From JAWKOK01 sp963765875 (GTDB taxonomy: Bacteria > Chloroflexota > Anaerolineae > Caldilineales > Caldilineaceae), in the NCBI GenBank assembly GCA_963765875.1, contig CAVXYK010000025.1, positions 1-64,000 of the forward strand: a DNA stretch of 64,000 nucleotides. The letters are read 5' to 3'. This document shows positions 47,185 through 57,110 of the stretch, piece by piece. Position numbers and translations under genes: made by a program. Position 1 is the stretch's first letter, and every line of letters begins with the position of its first letter. The notes below the pieces were generated by a model. The model was given only the letters and a program-made list of their open reading frames with translations, was not told the DNA's origin and did not search any database.

Positions 47185-48258
47185 CTATTCCCTGATTCTC
47201 TTCACGATTTCGCCGGCAACCTCTTCCGTCGTTCCTGTGCCGCCAAGATCGCGCGTCCGCGGTCCATCGGCAAGAACGCTGTAGACGGAGCGGTCGATGG
47301 CATCGGCAGCCTGCGACCGACCAAGTGACTTCAGCAGCAACGCAGCGGCACGAATCGTGGCGACCGGATTGGCAACGCCCTGCCCCGCGATGTCCGGTGC
47401 GCTTCCATGCACCGGCTCAACCAACACAAAATCCTGGCCCACATTGGCGCTGGGAACAAGGCCCAGGCCGCCGACCAAGGCTGCTGCCGCGTCGCTCAGA
47501 ATGTCGCCGTAGAGATTGGGCGCGACCACGACGTCGTAACGCTCCGGCTCAAGATAGAGACGATAGGCCATCGAGTCGACCAGTTGCTCCTCGGCCTTGA
47601 CACCAGGGAACTGCTTGGCCACCCCCAGGACCGATTCACGAAAGAGCCCGTCGGTGATGCTGAGAACGTTGGCCTTGTGTACGATGGTGACCAGCGGCGA
47701 CCTTTTTTCTACATCTGTAAGGTCACGAGCCGCTGTGCGGTGCTGCGCCTGGACAAAGGCCATTTCAGCGATACGTGTTGAGGCGCGACGGGTGATGACC
47801 CGTTCTGCCACGGCTCGTTCGCCATCAGGGTCCAGCCGCTCCTGCTTGACGTACAGACCTTCCGTGTTCTCGCGCACGATCAGTAGATCGACGCCGGGTC
47901 GACTGCCGGCAATCGGCGCAGAGATCACGGGACGCAGGTTGGCGTAGAGATCGAGCGCCCGACGCATGCCGATGATTGGGCTGCTGTATCCGTCGACCCG
48001 TTGGCTCGGCGAGCTAACGGCCCCAAAGAGTGCGCCATCGCAGGTGCGCAATGCAGCCAGTGTTTCGTCCGGCAATGCCGTGCCCTGACTCTGAAAAGTA
48101 TCCCAGCCCGCGGCCAATTCTACAAAATCAACCCGACGCGATTCCAGCGCCAGCGCCGCTTCCATCACAGCTGCGGCGGCTGGCACAACCTCGATACCGA
48201 TGCCGTCTCCGGGAATCAGCCCGATGCGTAGCCTTCGAGCTTCGTTATTTTGGTTCAT
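47185..48258 (-). CDS. Homoisocitrate dehydrogenase (isopropylmalate-dehydrogenase family)
   Basis: 357 residues. RIGLIPGDGIGIEVVPAA, DLYANLRPVIS, LLIVRENTEGLYVKQERLD, VTIVHKANVLSITDGLFRES, DVVVAPNLYGDILSDAAAAL and EPVHGSAPDIAGQGVANPVA define the beta-decarboxylating dehydrogenase family with Mg2+ and NAD sites. The RENTEGLYV loop and location between homoaconitase and LysW genes favour homoisocitrate over isopropylmalate, but LeuB cannot be fully excluded by sequence alone. Reaction: oxidative decarboxylation of homoisocitrate to 2-oxoadipate. The stop codon lies inside a GATTGGGG repeat. Confidence 0.88.
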   Translation of the reverse strand: MNQNNEARRLRIGLIPGDGIGIEVVPAAAAVMEAALALESRRVDFVELAAGWDTFQSQGTALPDETLAALRTCDGALFGAVSSPSQRVDGYSSPIIGMRRALDLYANLRPVISAPIAGSRPGVDLLIVRENTEGLYVKQERLDPDGERAVAERVITRRASTRIAEMAFVQAQHRTAARDLTDVEKRSPLVTIVHKANVLSITDGLFRESVLGVAKQFPGVKAEEQLVDSMAYRLYLEPERYDVVVAPNLYGDILSDAAAALVGGLGLVPSANVGQDFVLVEPVHGSAPDIAGQGVANPVATIRAAALLLKSLGRSQAADAIDRSVYSVLADGPRTRDLGGTGTTEEVAGEIVKRIRE

Positions 48259-48349
48259 ATCAGTACGCTCATAATCATTAGGACGTTTTCAATATGGGTC
48301 GACTGCGTGCCTTGTCCGCCGACCAACAAGCCTCAGAAATCACCTAGCA

Positions 48350-48453
48350 CGGACAAGGCATTCCTAGGGCCATTTCAGCAAGCGATCGATGCCGTGCAAT
48401 TTGGAATCTATCGGTCGAAGGCACGCTCGACGGGGAATGCCATGTCCCTACGC
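48350..48453. repeat. REP-like pair (GGACAAGGCATTCC ... GGGGAATGCCATGTCCC)
   Basis: 48350-48364 and 48432-48453 are inverted copies of the motif clustered at 37983-38263. They sit between the LysE exporter and the homoisocitrate dehydrogenase gene. Confidence 0.7.
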
Positions 48454-48500
48454 GTCTCAACTCGTTCCGTTTGCTCGGCAGACGCAATGCACCAACACAC

Positions 48501-49118
48501 TCATATCAACACACTCAACAATGCATAGATGCCAAATGCCCCGATGACGACGCCGGCAATTCGGTTGATCCATTGCATGGCCTCAGGACCGATGCGGCGC
48601 CGAAAGAGCGAGCAACCGCCGCTCAGCAACAGCCACCAGAACGCCGACCCGCAAAATACACCGGCCACGATCAATATCGCCGTGCGGTAGTCGTTCTCGT
48701 CTGATGCCAACCCCAACCCGGCAAAAATAGCCACAAACGACAGGATCGTGATCGGATTGGTCAGCGTAAGCACGAATGTCGACAGGTAGGCCGCCGGCAG
48801 TCCCCCGCTCCGGGCACTTGCCGCTTGATCCGCGGGTGGCGTAAGAAATGTACGCACTGCCAAATAGCAGAGAAAGAGCCCGCCGACAATGGCCAGCCAG
48901 AATTGATGTTCGATCAGAAAGGCCGAGACCAAGACCAGCCCAAAGGCGGCGATGCAGCCATAGACGGCGTCGGCGGTTGCCGCGCCCAGGCCGGAGACCA
49001 GTCCGGTCACACGTCCATCATTCAACGTACGCTGAATACAGAGCAGACCGATGGGGCCGACCGGTGCAGCAATGGCAAACCCGATGCCCAATCCACGTCC
49101 AAACAAGCCAATGTCCAC
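48501..49118 (-). CDS. LysE-family amino acid exporter
   Basis: 205 residues with six membrane helices. GFAIAAPVGPIGLLCIQRTL is the LysE/RhtB signature near the N-terminus, followed by GLGAATADAVYG and TLTNPITILSFVAIFAGL. The family exports basic amino acids or homoserine/threonine. Being encoded inside the lysine cluster on the same strand, 3 bases downstream of a NUDIX gene, it probably limits lysine overflow or secretes it. Confidence 0.92.
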   Translation of the reverse strand: MDIGLFGRGLGIGFAIAAPVGPIGLLCIQRTLNDGRVTGLVSGLGAATADAVYGCIAAFGLVLVSAFLIEHQFWLAIVGGLFLCYLAVRTFLTPPADQAASARSGGLPAAYLSTFVLTLTNPITILSFVAIFAGLGLASDENDYRTAILIVAGVFCGSAFWWLLLSGGCSLFRRRIGPEAMQWINRIAGVVIGAFGIYALLSVLI

Positions 49119-49121
49119 AAT

Positions 49122-49586
49122 CTACCACTTCCCTGTTGTGACGCCTTCACCTGTAGAATACTCTCCAATTCGCCTGGCAGTCGCCGGCGAAACATCGACG
49201 GGCAATGCGTCCAGGTCAAAGGATCGACAGGCTTCGATCTCCCAGCGGTCAGACCGATCCCCTTGCTCAAACTGTTCACAAACAAACAGAACGATATGGT
49301 CACTCTTGTGCTCGATGAAGTTCGAGAAGAGACCGGCCAGTCGCAGGTGCTCTCCCACCTCCGCGCCGACTTCCTCCATCACCTCGCGCCGGGCCGCTTC
49401 AATTGGCATCTCGCCCTTCTTGACTGCACCGCCGGGCAAGTACCAGTGATCCTGATAGGTATGTCGCACCAGAATCACCTGCCCATTCTGGATCAACAAC
49501 ACGCGAACACCCACGATCATCGGCCGTGTGAACCACCAGTATATGGTCGCCAGCCGGTAGACCAGGCGCATCAGCAACGACTTCAT
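49122..49586 (-). CDS. NUDIX hydrolase
   Basis: 154 residues. The Nudix box is PGGAVKKGEMPIEAARREVM followed by EEVGA, matching Gx5Ex7REUxEExGU. An N-terminal membrane-proximal segment (LVYRLATIYWWFTRPMIVGV) gives it a hydrophobic start as in many Chloroflexota and actinobacterial NUDIX proteins. Substrate unknown. It overlaps the homoaconitase small-subunit gene by four bases (ATGA) and is followed 3 bases later by the LysE exporter, so the three are one transcription unit. Confidence 0.9.
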   Translation of the reverse strand: MKSLLMRLVYRLATIYWWFTRPMIVGVRVLLIQNGQVILVRHTYQDHWYLPGGAVKKGEMPIEAARREVMEEVGAEVGEHLRLAGLFSNFIEHKSDHIVLFVCEQFEQGDRSDRWEIEACRSFDLDALPVDVSPATARRIGEYSTGEGVTTGKW

Positions 49587-50077
49587 GCCACGGCCAGCCT
49601 GGCTTTGACATAGTCAACCAGGCCGCCCGCCTGCACAATGCCCAGCACGCTGGGGCTGAGCGGTGGGAAGCCAAACTCGCCTGCCCCACATCTGACCAGA
49701 TTGCGTTCCAGATCGATTACGACTTCCTCTCCGGCCACGATCTTCGGGACAGCCGCCGGGCAAGCAATAACCAGCAGGCCGTTGTTGAGTGCATTGCGAT
49801 AGAAGATGCGACTGAAACTCTCGGCAATCACTGCACCGATGCCGTTGTAGACCAGGCAGGTCGCGGCCTGCTCCCGGCTGGAGCCGCACCCCCAGTTGCG
49901 CCCGGCCACAATCAGATCCCCGGGTTGTACGCCTTCTACAAAAGTCGGGTCCAGGTCCTCCAAAGCGTGCGCGGCAATTTCAGATCGCTCCGTCAATGTG
50001 TAGGTGTATTTGCCGGGAAAAATGACGTCGGTGTTGACGTTATCCCCGTATTTCCAGGTTCGACCGGTGATTTGCAT
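49583..50077 (-). CDS. lysU: Homoaconitase small subunit (LysU/LeuD type)
   Basis: 164 residues. GRTWKYGDNVNTDVIFPGKY, LIVAGRNWGCGSSREQAATC, IAESFSRIFYRNALNNGL are the LeuD/aconitase swivelling-domain landmarks. With the large subunit 100 bases upstream it converts homocitrate to homoisocitrate. LeuD and LysU are hard to separate; the neighbouring homocitrate synthase, homoisocitrate dehydrogenase and LysW genes support LysU. Confidence 0.88.
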   Translation of the reverse strand: MQITGRTWKYGDNVNTDVIFPGKYTYTLTERSEIAAHALEDLDPTFVEGVQPGDLIVAGRNWGCGSSREQAATCLVYNGIGAVIAESFSRIFYRNALNNGLLVIACPAAVPKIVAGEEVVIDLERNLVRCGAGEFGFPPLSPSVLGIVQAGGLVDYVKARLAVA

Positions 50078-50177
50078 GATGTCTCCAGATAGGACGGCGA
50101 TGACACGGACAAGGCGGATGCTGACGAATCTCCTGTCACTATCCCTGCGTATCCGCTAGACCTGTGTCATCCGTCGC

Positions 50178-51533
<1,356 letters not shown>

Positions 51534-51674
51534 TTGGATTTCGTCTCAAAAACTTCACCACGGAGACACAGAGATTGCACAGAGATCACGGAGAAAAGAC
51601 AATTCTCCATCAGTGATGGCATGCACACTGAACGGTGAGGTTGGCAAAAGTACTGAACTCGTCGTGCCTTCAGT

Positions 51675-52256
51675 TTAGATCAGTTGATTAAGCACTAGAT
51701 AGGCGACGGCGGCCACGGTCGTGCGCTCTTTGATCTCGCCCGAACGCACTGCTTCCTTGAGCCAATCGACCGAACACCAATGCAAGGCGATGAACTCGGT
51801 CGGCTCCAGCGCGGCGGCGGCGCTGGGCACGACATCAAAGGCAGCAACAACATGGCTGACCGTAGGCCCCAATCCCGGGTTGTCCCAGACACCGCCCAGA
51901 TAGCGCACGGTTTCATCATTGACGGCCTTGGGCGCGTAACCGGTCTCTTCAGCCAGTTCGCGCAGCCCTGCTGCGATCAGATCCTCGCCTTCATCAACCA
52001 GACCGCCGGGCAATTGCCAGATCACCTGGCCCAGTCCATGCCGGTACTCACGTTCGAGCAGGATGCGTCCTTCGCCGTCAAAGGCCGCTACGGCCACGCC
52101 GACGCCGGCTGGCCGAAGGCGAGTGTACTCGTACTCGACGCCATTGGGCAGCCGTACCTCGTCAACATAGATGCCGGCCCAGCGATTGTCGAACTCGACC
52201 CGGGTCGAGAGCGTCTGCCATGGCCGAGGATCAGAGACTCTGTTTTGGTCACCCAT
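51675..52256 (-). CDS. NUDIX hydrolase, ADP-ribose pyrophosphatase-like
   Basis: 193 residues. Nudix box: PGGLVDEGEDLIAAGLRELA followed by EETGY, preceded by GRILLEREYRHGLGQVIWQL, the ADP-ribose pyrophosphatase (NudF-like) arrangement. Its start overlaps the stop of the upstream cysteine hydrolase gene by one base (TGATGG type), so the two are coupled. It probably hydrolyses ADP-ribose or a similar nucleoside diphosphate derivative; connection to lysine synthesis is not evident. Confidence 0.9.
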   Translation of the reverse strand: MGDQNRVSDPRPWQTLSTRVEFDNRWAGIYVDEVRLPNGVEYEYTRLRPAGVGVAVAAFDGEGRILLEREYRHGLGQVIWQLPGGLVDEGEDLIAAGLRELAEETGYAPKAVNDETVRYLGGVWDNPGLGPTVSHVVAAFDVVPSAAAALEPTEFIALHWCSVDWLKEAVRSGEIKERTTVAAVAYLVLNQLI

Positions 52257-52828
52257 CAGTCTGTCCTTTGCACCTGGGTAAGAACATCATCGGTCTCAAC
52301 CACGGTGGCGAATTCGCCATGCAAGCTGGCCAGAGCCAGGTCGTGCACCTGCTCAGCCGGATAGTGGCGACCATCATGGCCGGTGCGGTCGAATGTTGCC
52401 GTTGCATCGGCCACGAGATACGTCTCGAAGCCCAGATTGCCGGCCATCCTCGTCGTCGTCGAGACGCAATGGTTGGTGGTCAGCCCGACAATGACAAGCG
52501 TGTTCAGATCGTGTTTCCGCAGATAGTCCTCAAGATCCGTACCGATGAACGCGCTGTTGACGCTCTTCCGGAAGATGGGTTCATCTTCGATCGGCCGGGC
52601 AAATTCCTGGAACTCAACGCCAGGCTGATCCGGCAGCAGCGGCGAACCGGGTGTGACCGAGCAATGTTGAACATGCAGAATCGGGCGTCCGGCAGTGCGC
52701 CATTCTGTGAGGAGGCGAGACATGTTTGCTTCGGCGCCCGGGTTGTTGCGACGCCCCCAGACCGGATCGCTGAACCCCTGCTGTACGTCGATCATCAGCA
52801 ACACGGCATCTTGCGGCAGAGCGTTCAT
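52256..52828 (-). CDS. Cysteine hydrolase, isochorismatase-like family
   Basis: 190 residues. Catalytic triad: Asp14 in LLMIDVQQGFSDP, Lys in FRKSVNSAFIGTDLE, Cys in VIVGLTTNHCVSTTTRMAG, with the family cis-peptide motif before the Cys. The family covers isochorismatase, nicotinamidase and related amidases; the substrate is unknown. Coupled to the NUDIX gene, and nicotinamidase plus NUDIX enzymes would both fit NAD turnover, but that is speculation. Confidence 0.9.
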   Translation of the reverse strand: MNALPQDAVLLMIDVQQGFSDPVWGRRNNPGAEANMSRLLTEWRTAGRPILHVQHCSVTPGSPLLPDQPGVEFQEFARPIEDEPIFRKSVNSAFIGTDLEDYLRKHDLNTLVIVGLTTNHCVSTTTRMAGNLGFETYLVADATATFDRTGHDGRHYPAEQVHDLALASLHGEFATVVETDDVLTQVQRTD

Positions 52829-52908
52829 TCTGATTCCTTGTTCAATTCTTGATCACAACTCCTAGTCACGACATTTCCAGACTTGACGGAATGATACTGG
52901 GATAGCGC

Positions 52909-53200
52909 AGGTGTGGTTTGCAACCGCACGATCAATGACTGCCTCTGAATTTCATGAGCATTGTGCGGTTACAAACCCATGCGCATCAAGCTAAGCGTTA
53001 TGTCTAGCGTTGCCATTGATTGCGGCAGGGATAAATCCCGCCGCTAACAGCGACAAGCCGCCTCAGCGGCTGGAGTTAAACGCCTGTGGGCGCTTTTCGC
53101 TGTTAGCAGCCGGCTTCAGCCGTTGCTGCGTGCCGGTTCAAATCGGTGCGGGATTTAACATAATCCTTAGCTTGATGCCTATGGGTTACAAACCGCACCT
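52909..53200. repeat. Nested palindromic element (~290 bp)
   Basis: Outer arms AGGTGTGGTTTG / CAAACCGCACCT at the ends (52909 and ~53189), then CCCATGCGCATCAAGCTAAG (52976) mirrored by CTTAGCTTGATGCCTATGGG ending at 53185, with an inner stem GCTAACAGCGAC.../CGCTGTTAGCAGC. It fills the gap between homocitrate synthase and the cysteine hydrolase gene. Non-coding, probably a composite mobile repeat. Confidence 0.65.
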
Positions 53201-53248
53201 ACAATGACGGCGCTAATTCATCAATCTTCAAGATATCGAGATGCCAAT

Positions 53249-54454
53249 CTATGCCACATCCCCGTTCAGCGAGCCGTTCAACATCGCCTCGGCAATCACC
53301 GCATCCGACGCCGTGGTATGCACATCCTGGCTGTGATAGTGGCGCAGCAACACATCCACATCGTCCAGGCTCAGGTTCTTCTGATCGGCCAGCGCCTTGA
53401 TCTGGGCGGTGATGATCTTGATCTGCTCATCGGTCAGATCGAGTTGCAACTGCTCGGCCCGCTGCTTGATGGCGTTCCAGCCGGTCAGGCGATGGGCGAC
53501 GTGCACGTAACGGGTCAAACCAAAGTCGGCTGGGTCCAGGATCTCGTAGGTGCTCGGGTTGTTGAGAATGGCCTTGGCATGAATGCCTGCCTTGTGAGTG
53601 AAGGCAGTGTAGCCGGTGATGTAGTTGTTGAAGGGCACATCGACGCTGACCAACTCGGCCACAATGTTCTCCACCTCGCGCAGCAGCGGCAGATCGTAGC
53701 GACTGCGAATGCCTTCAGGATCGTCGGCGTACATGCGGGCGATAAAACCGCCCAGCGGCGTGATGCCGTTGCGCTCGCCGATTCCCAGCACGGACGTGTC
53801 AATGTGGGTGGCCCCGGCCGACAGCGCGGCATAGGCATTGGCGATGGCGCAGCCGGTATCGTTGTGGCCATGAAACTCGATGTCACAGCCGACGACGCCG
53901 CGCAGCGTCTTGATCAACTCGTAGACCTGCATCGGATGGGCGATGCCCACCGTGTCGGCGATACCGACACGGTTGATGCCGATGGAGTCGACCTGGCGGT
54001 AGATGGTGAGCAGATCGACCAGATCGCTGCGGAAGCTGTCCTCGCTGCTGAAGCGCACCTCGATGCCCTGGCTCTTGACAAACTCGACGACCTCGATGGC
54101 CGACTCGATGATGTGGGCGATGTCCTTGCCGTGGGAGAACTCGCGCAGCAAACTGCTGGTGCCAAAGAGCACGTCAATGCCGTCGACGCCGGTGTCGATG
54201 GCGACCTTGGCATCGTCCATATGGCAGCGCACATGGGTCAGGATCTTGGCATTGAGGCCAAGCCCGGCAATGCGCTTGCAGTCAGCCAAACTCTGAGGGC
54301 TGGCCACGGGTGATGTGACTTCCAGATATTCAACGCCGAAGGCGTCGAGCAATCGGGCGATTTCCGCCTTCTGATCGCTGGTGAAGAAGGCGTTGGCAAA
54401 CTGCTCGCCCTCGCGCAGCGTCGATTCAATGATGGCAAAGTTCTCAAGGCTCAT
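53249..54454 (-). CDS. hcs: Homocitrate synthase
   Basis: 401 residues from ATG 54454, which has AGGAGAA 9 bases upstream; an in-frame Met at 54478 is less supported. Family sequence: IIESTLREGEQFANAFFTSD, EYLEVTSPVASPQSLADCKR, VRCHMDDAKVAIDTGVDGID, FSSEDSFRSDL, EFHGHNDTGCAIANAYAALS, GIGERNGITPLGGF, THKAGIHAKAI. Catalyses 2-oxoglutarate plus acetyl-CoA to homocitrate, first step of the aminoadipate route. The FGTSSLLREFSHGKD and ERNGITPLG patterns fit Lys20-type homocitrate synthase rather than isopropylmalate synthase; no C-terminal leucine regulatory domain. First gene of the cluster. Confidence 0.93.
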   Translation of the reverse strand: MSLENFAIIESTLREGEQFANAFFTSDQKAEIARLLDAFGVEYLEVTSPVASPQSLADCKRIAGLGLNAKILTHVRCHMDDAKVAIDTGVDGIDVLFGTSSLLREFSHGKDIAHIIESAIEVVEFVKSQGIEVRFSSEDSFRSDLVDLLTIYRQVDSIGINRVGIADTVGIAHPMQVYELIKTLRGVVGCDIEFHGHNDTGCAIANAYAALSAGATHIDTSVLGIGERNGITPLGGFIARMYADDPEGIRSRYDLPLLREVENIVAELVSVDVPFNNYITGYTAFTHKAGIHAKAILNNPSTYEILDPADFGLTRYVHVAHRLTGWNAIKQRAEQLQLDLTDEQIKIITAQIKALADQKNLSLDDVDVLLRHYHSQDVHTTASDAVIAEAMLNGSLNGDVA

Positions 54455-54979
54455 GGGCTGGTTCTCCTGAAGGTCCAAACTCGTGTCGGTCCAGTTTCAG
54501 CGAGTCTTTGGAAGGGCGTTTTTGTCACAGATTTTCACGGATGAAAAAAGATAGGGCACAGATAGGGTTAGGAATATTCTGGGATCCCTGGAACATCTGT
54601 GAGAATCCACCCTTTATCTGTGGCCATCTGTGTCTCGCTCTTCCTGGCATCGTTTTACGCCAAAACTGGGTTTTCATACCGGGTCTGCGTCCATGCAGGA
54701 GGCCATCGTTGGCAGTCGATTTGGGAAGTATGGTATGCACAAAAAAACCGGCTCATCCGTCTGGATGGCCGGTTGCTATCTACTCAGAAGTGCGAGCAAG
54801 CACGGATATCCAGACTTAGTCCGGGTTCGACTTCTTGCTCTTCTTGTTGATGGAAATGCTGCGTTCAAAATGCATGTTGGTTGCCATTGGTCTGCGACAT
54901 TGGCGTCAAGAATGTGCGGAATGATAGCAGCGTCACCAATGGCTGTCAAATTCATACGGCTGCGCGCACACAGGGAGGC

Positions 54980-55081
54980 AGGGTTCAAACCCGCCTCTAG
55001 CACCGACCCGTCGCCTCAGCGACTGGCCCATGGCGCAAATGGCATGCTCAACACAAAGCGCCTGAGGGCGCTTCTCGTTGT
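54980..55081. repeat. ~100-bp dispersed repeat, copy 1
   Basis: CAGGGTTCAAACCCGCCTCTAGCACC ends with GCGCCTGAGGGCGCTTCTCGTTG in abbreviated form; about 90% identical to 55345-55452. Contains short palindromes (GTCGCCTCAGCGAC, GCGCCTGAGGGCGC). A distant relative with GCCGCCTCAGCGGC is within 53030-53115. Confidence 0.8.
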
Positions 55082-55344
55082 CAAACTGAGGTCAATTTGA
55101 AACCTACGGTTCGGTGATGCGACCTTTGGATCGAAAAGACACTCTGTCATTCCGAACAGAGTGAGGAATCTTGACGCCACCGATCTCAAGATTCCTCACT
55201 CCGTTAGCGCTTAGCGCCCACTTCGTGAACGGATGACATGCATTGTTGCTTCTGCAAAACCTGCTCCCGAACCGTAGTCTTCAATCTGACATGAGTATAG
55301 CCGCGGAATTCGTTCCCGCGGGCCATGGTCAGGCCATCATCGAT

Positions 55345-55452
55345 GCAGGGTTGAAAACCCGCCTCCAACATCGACCCGTCGCCTCAGCGACTGGCCCATT
55401 GGCGCAAATAGCACGCTCAACACAAGCGCCTGAGGGCGCTTCTCCCTGTTAG
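55345..55452. repeat. ~100-bp dispersed repeat, copy 2
   Basis: Same unit as 54980-55081: GCAGGGTTGAAAACCCGCCT, CCGTCGCCTCAGCGACTGGC, GCGCCTGAGGGCGCTTCTC. About 365 bp apart, direct orientation. Confidence 0.8.
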
Positions 55453-55594
55453 CCGCGGAATTCATTCCCGCGTTCATGTATGCGTCGGCATGATTCCTAT
55501 TGCCCCCTTTGTAAGCCGATTTGCATAAACCGGCCCATTCTTCCGCTACGATACGGCTAGACTCGGGTATCTCGCATCTCGAAAAGGAGATCGC

Positions 55595-56884
55595 ATGGTT
55601 CAACGACAACGCCGCATTGTAGGCATGGCCCTGTTACTGGTTTTCCTGGTACTGGCGCTTGCCGGCTGCCAGCCTGTTCTCCTATCTGACGAGACCGCCG
55701 GGGCGGCAATGCCCTTGCCCGGAGAACTGTCGACAAGGACATCTCCCAGTTCTGAGAACCGTCTGCTTGTCCTCGGCTCTGACGGCAACATCTACACTGT
55801 CAACCCGGACGGCACGGAGCGCTTCTCGTTGACCAACGACGCCTCCTCCAGTAAGCAATACTTGCAGCCGACCTGGTCGCCCGACGCAGAGCGTATCGCC
55901 TGGACCGAGATCGAGCTGACCGATGGCGACCCGACCAGCACGATTATCACGGCCCAGTGGGACGGCAGCGAACGCGTCGATGCGGAGGTGCCCTTTGCGC
56001 CTTTCTACATCTTCTGGAGCCCGGACAGTTCGAGGCTTGCCTACCTAAGCAACTGGCTCAACGGCAGCCTCCCCTCAATGGCGCTGCGCCTGGCTGAACT
56101 ACCCACTAACCTCGATGGTTCCGAGCCATTGGCCACGTCCACATTGGCCCAGGGACAGCCACTCTATTTCTCCTGGTCGCCGGACAGCCAACGGCTGTTG
56201 ACCCACACCGGCGATGACGAGTTGGCAGTCCAGGCGCTGGACGGCAATCGGGAATCGATCGATGCCCCCGCAGGCGCGTTTCCAGCGCCTCAATGGGCAA
56301 CCAATGGTAATGAATTGGTCTATGCGGTGACCGAGGAAGACAGACAGCGTCTGATCGTCACAGATCTCGAAGGTGATCTGTTGGAGGAAGTCACGGATTA
56401 CGTTGATCGCATCACCTTTTCGCTCAGCCCCGATGGGCGTCAGGTTGCCTATGTCGTAAGCGAAAGCGATGCCAGCATGGCCGCACTAGGCCCGCTCTTC
56501 GTCTACGAGTTCGAGTCGCAGCAGACGCGGGAGCTGTCGTCAATTCCGGCGATCGCCTTCTATTGGAGTCCCGATAGCCAGAAACTGGCCTACCTGACAC
56601 CCGACTCGGGGGGACAGCGCATTGATTTTCTCTGGAACGTCTGGGATGGAGAGCAGAAGATCGAATATGCCGATTTTTTGCCGTCGCGCACCTTCTTCCA
56701 GTCGTACCTGGCCTTCTTTGACCAGTACGCCCAGAGCATGTCGATGTGGGCGCCGGACAGTAGCGCCTTCGCCTATGCAGGCACGGATCGGGGCAGATCG
56801 GGAATATGGGTGCAGCCGCTCGGAGAGGGTGAGCGGCCGGTTGCAGTCGGTCCGGGCGTCGTGGTGGCGTGGTCGCCCCGGTGA
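55595..56884 (+). CDS. Lipoprotein with TolB-like WD40 beta-propeller
   Basis: 429 residues from ATG 55595 (GAAAAGGAGAT upstream). Signal peptide and lipobox LALAGC. The rest is a beta-propeller with repeated WSPDxxRxAY motifs: PTWSPDAERIAWTEIELTDG, FWSPDSSRLAYLS, FSWSPDSQRLLTHTGDD, SLSPDGRQVAYVVSE, YWSPDSQKLAYLT, MWAPDSSAFAYAG. This is the PD40/TolB type. It is surface-anchored and probably a scaffold or sensor. No neighbours suggest a partner. Confidence 0.9.
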   Translation: MVQRQRRIVGMALLLVFLVLALAGCQPVLLSDETAGAAMPLPGELSTRTSPSSENRLLVLGSDGNIYTVNPDGTERFSLTNDASSSKQYLQPTWSPDAERIAWTEIELTDGDPTSTIITAQWDGSERVDAEVPFAPFYIFWSPDSSRLAYLSNWLNGSLPSMALRLAELPTNLDGSEPLATSTLAQGQPLYFSWSPDSQRLLTHTGDDELAVQALDGNRESIDAPAGAFPAPQWATNGNELVYAVTEEDRQRLIVTDLEGDLLEEVTDYVDRITFSLSPDGRQVAYVVSESDASMAALGPLFVYEFESQQTRELSSIPAIAFYWSPDSQKLAYLTPDSGGQRIDFLWNVWDGEQKIEYADFLPSRTFFQSYLAFFDQYAQSMSMWAPDSSAFAYAGTDRGRSGIWVQPLGEGERPVAVGPGVVVAWSPR

Positions 56885-56917
56885 TGTTCGATCTATTTGG
56901 AAACCATGTCAACGTAT

Positions 56918-57048
56918 GACCCTACTGCAAGAAACCCTTTCTTGACACGAATGGCTACGAATTTTCACTAATTTCGTCGTCGCCCCAGAGAGAAAATTCG
57001 TGATAATTCGTGTGAATTCGTGTCTGGATCTCTTTTTGGAGTAGAGTC
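56918..57048. mobile_element. MITE-like element (copy C)
   Basis: GACCCTACTGCAAGAAACCC at the left, GGATCTCTTTTTGGAGTAGAGTC at the right in abbreviated form. Interior nearly identical to copy B (TTTCGTCGTCGCCCCAGAG, AGAAAATTCGTGATAATTCG). Lies between convergent genes. Confidence 0.75.
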
Positions 57049-57110
57049 ACGCATCACGTTTCGATTCACCACACGAAAATTTCAAAACTCGCGATCGCGC
57101 AGTTGACCTT

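Larger units (their letters stand above)
54455..55594. other. Repeat-filled intergenic region
   Basis: No gene recognised. It contains 54527-54642 (TCACAGATTTTCACGG ... ACATCTGTGAGAATC ... TCTGTGGCCATCTGTG, related to MITE copy A), two near-identical ~100-bp elements (next entries), and 55140-55240 with CTGTCATTCCGAACAGAGTGAGG repeated in inverted order. Confidence 0.7.

Noticed and set aside
53204..54313. 369-codon plus-strand open frame opposite homocitrate synthase
   Set aside because: Antisense shadow of a well conserved enzyme gene.
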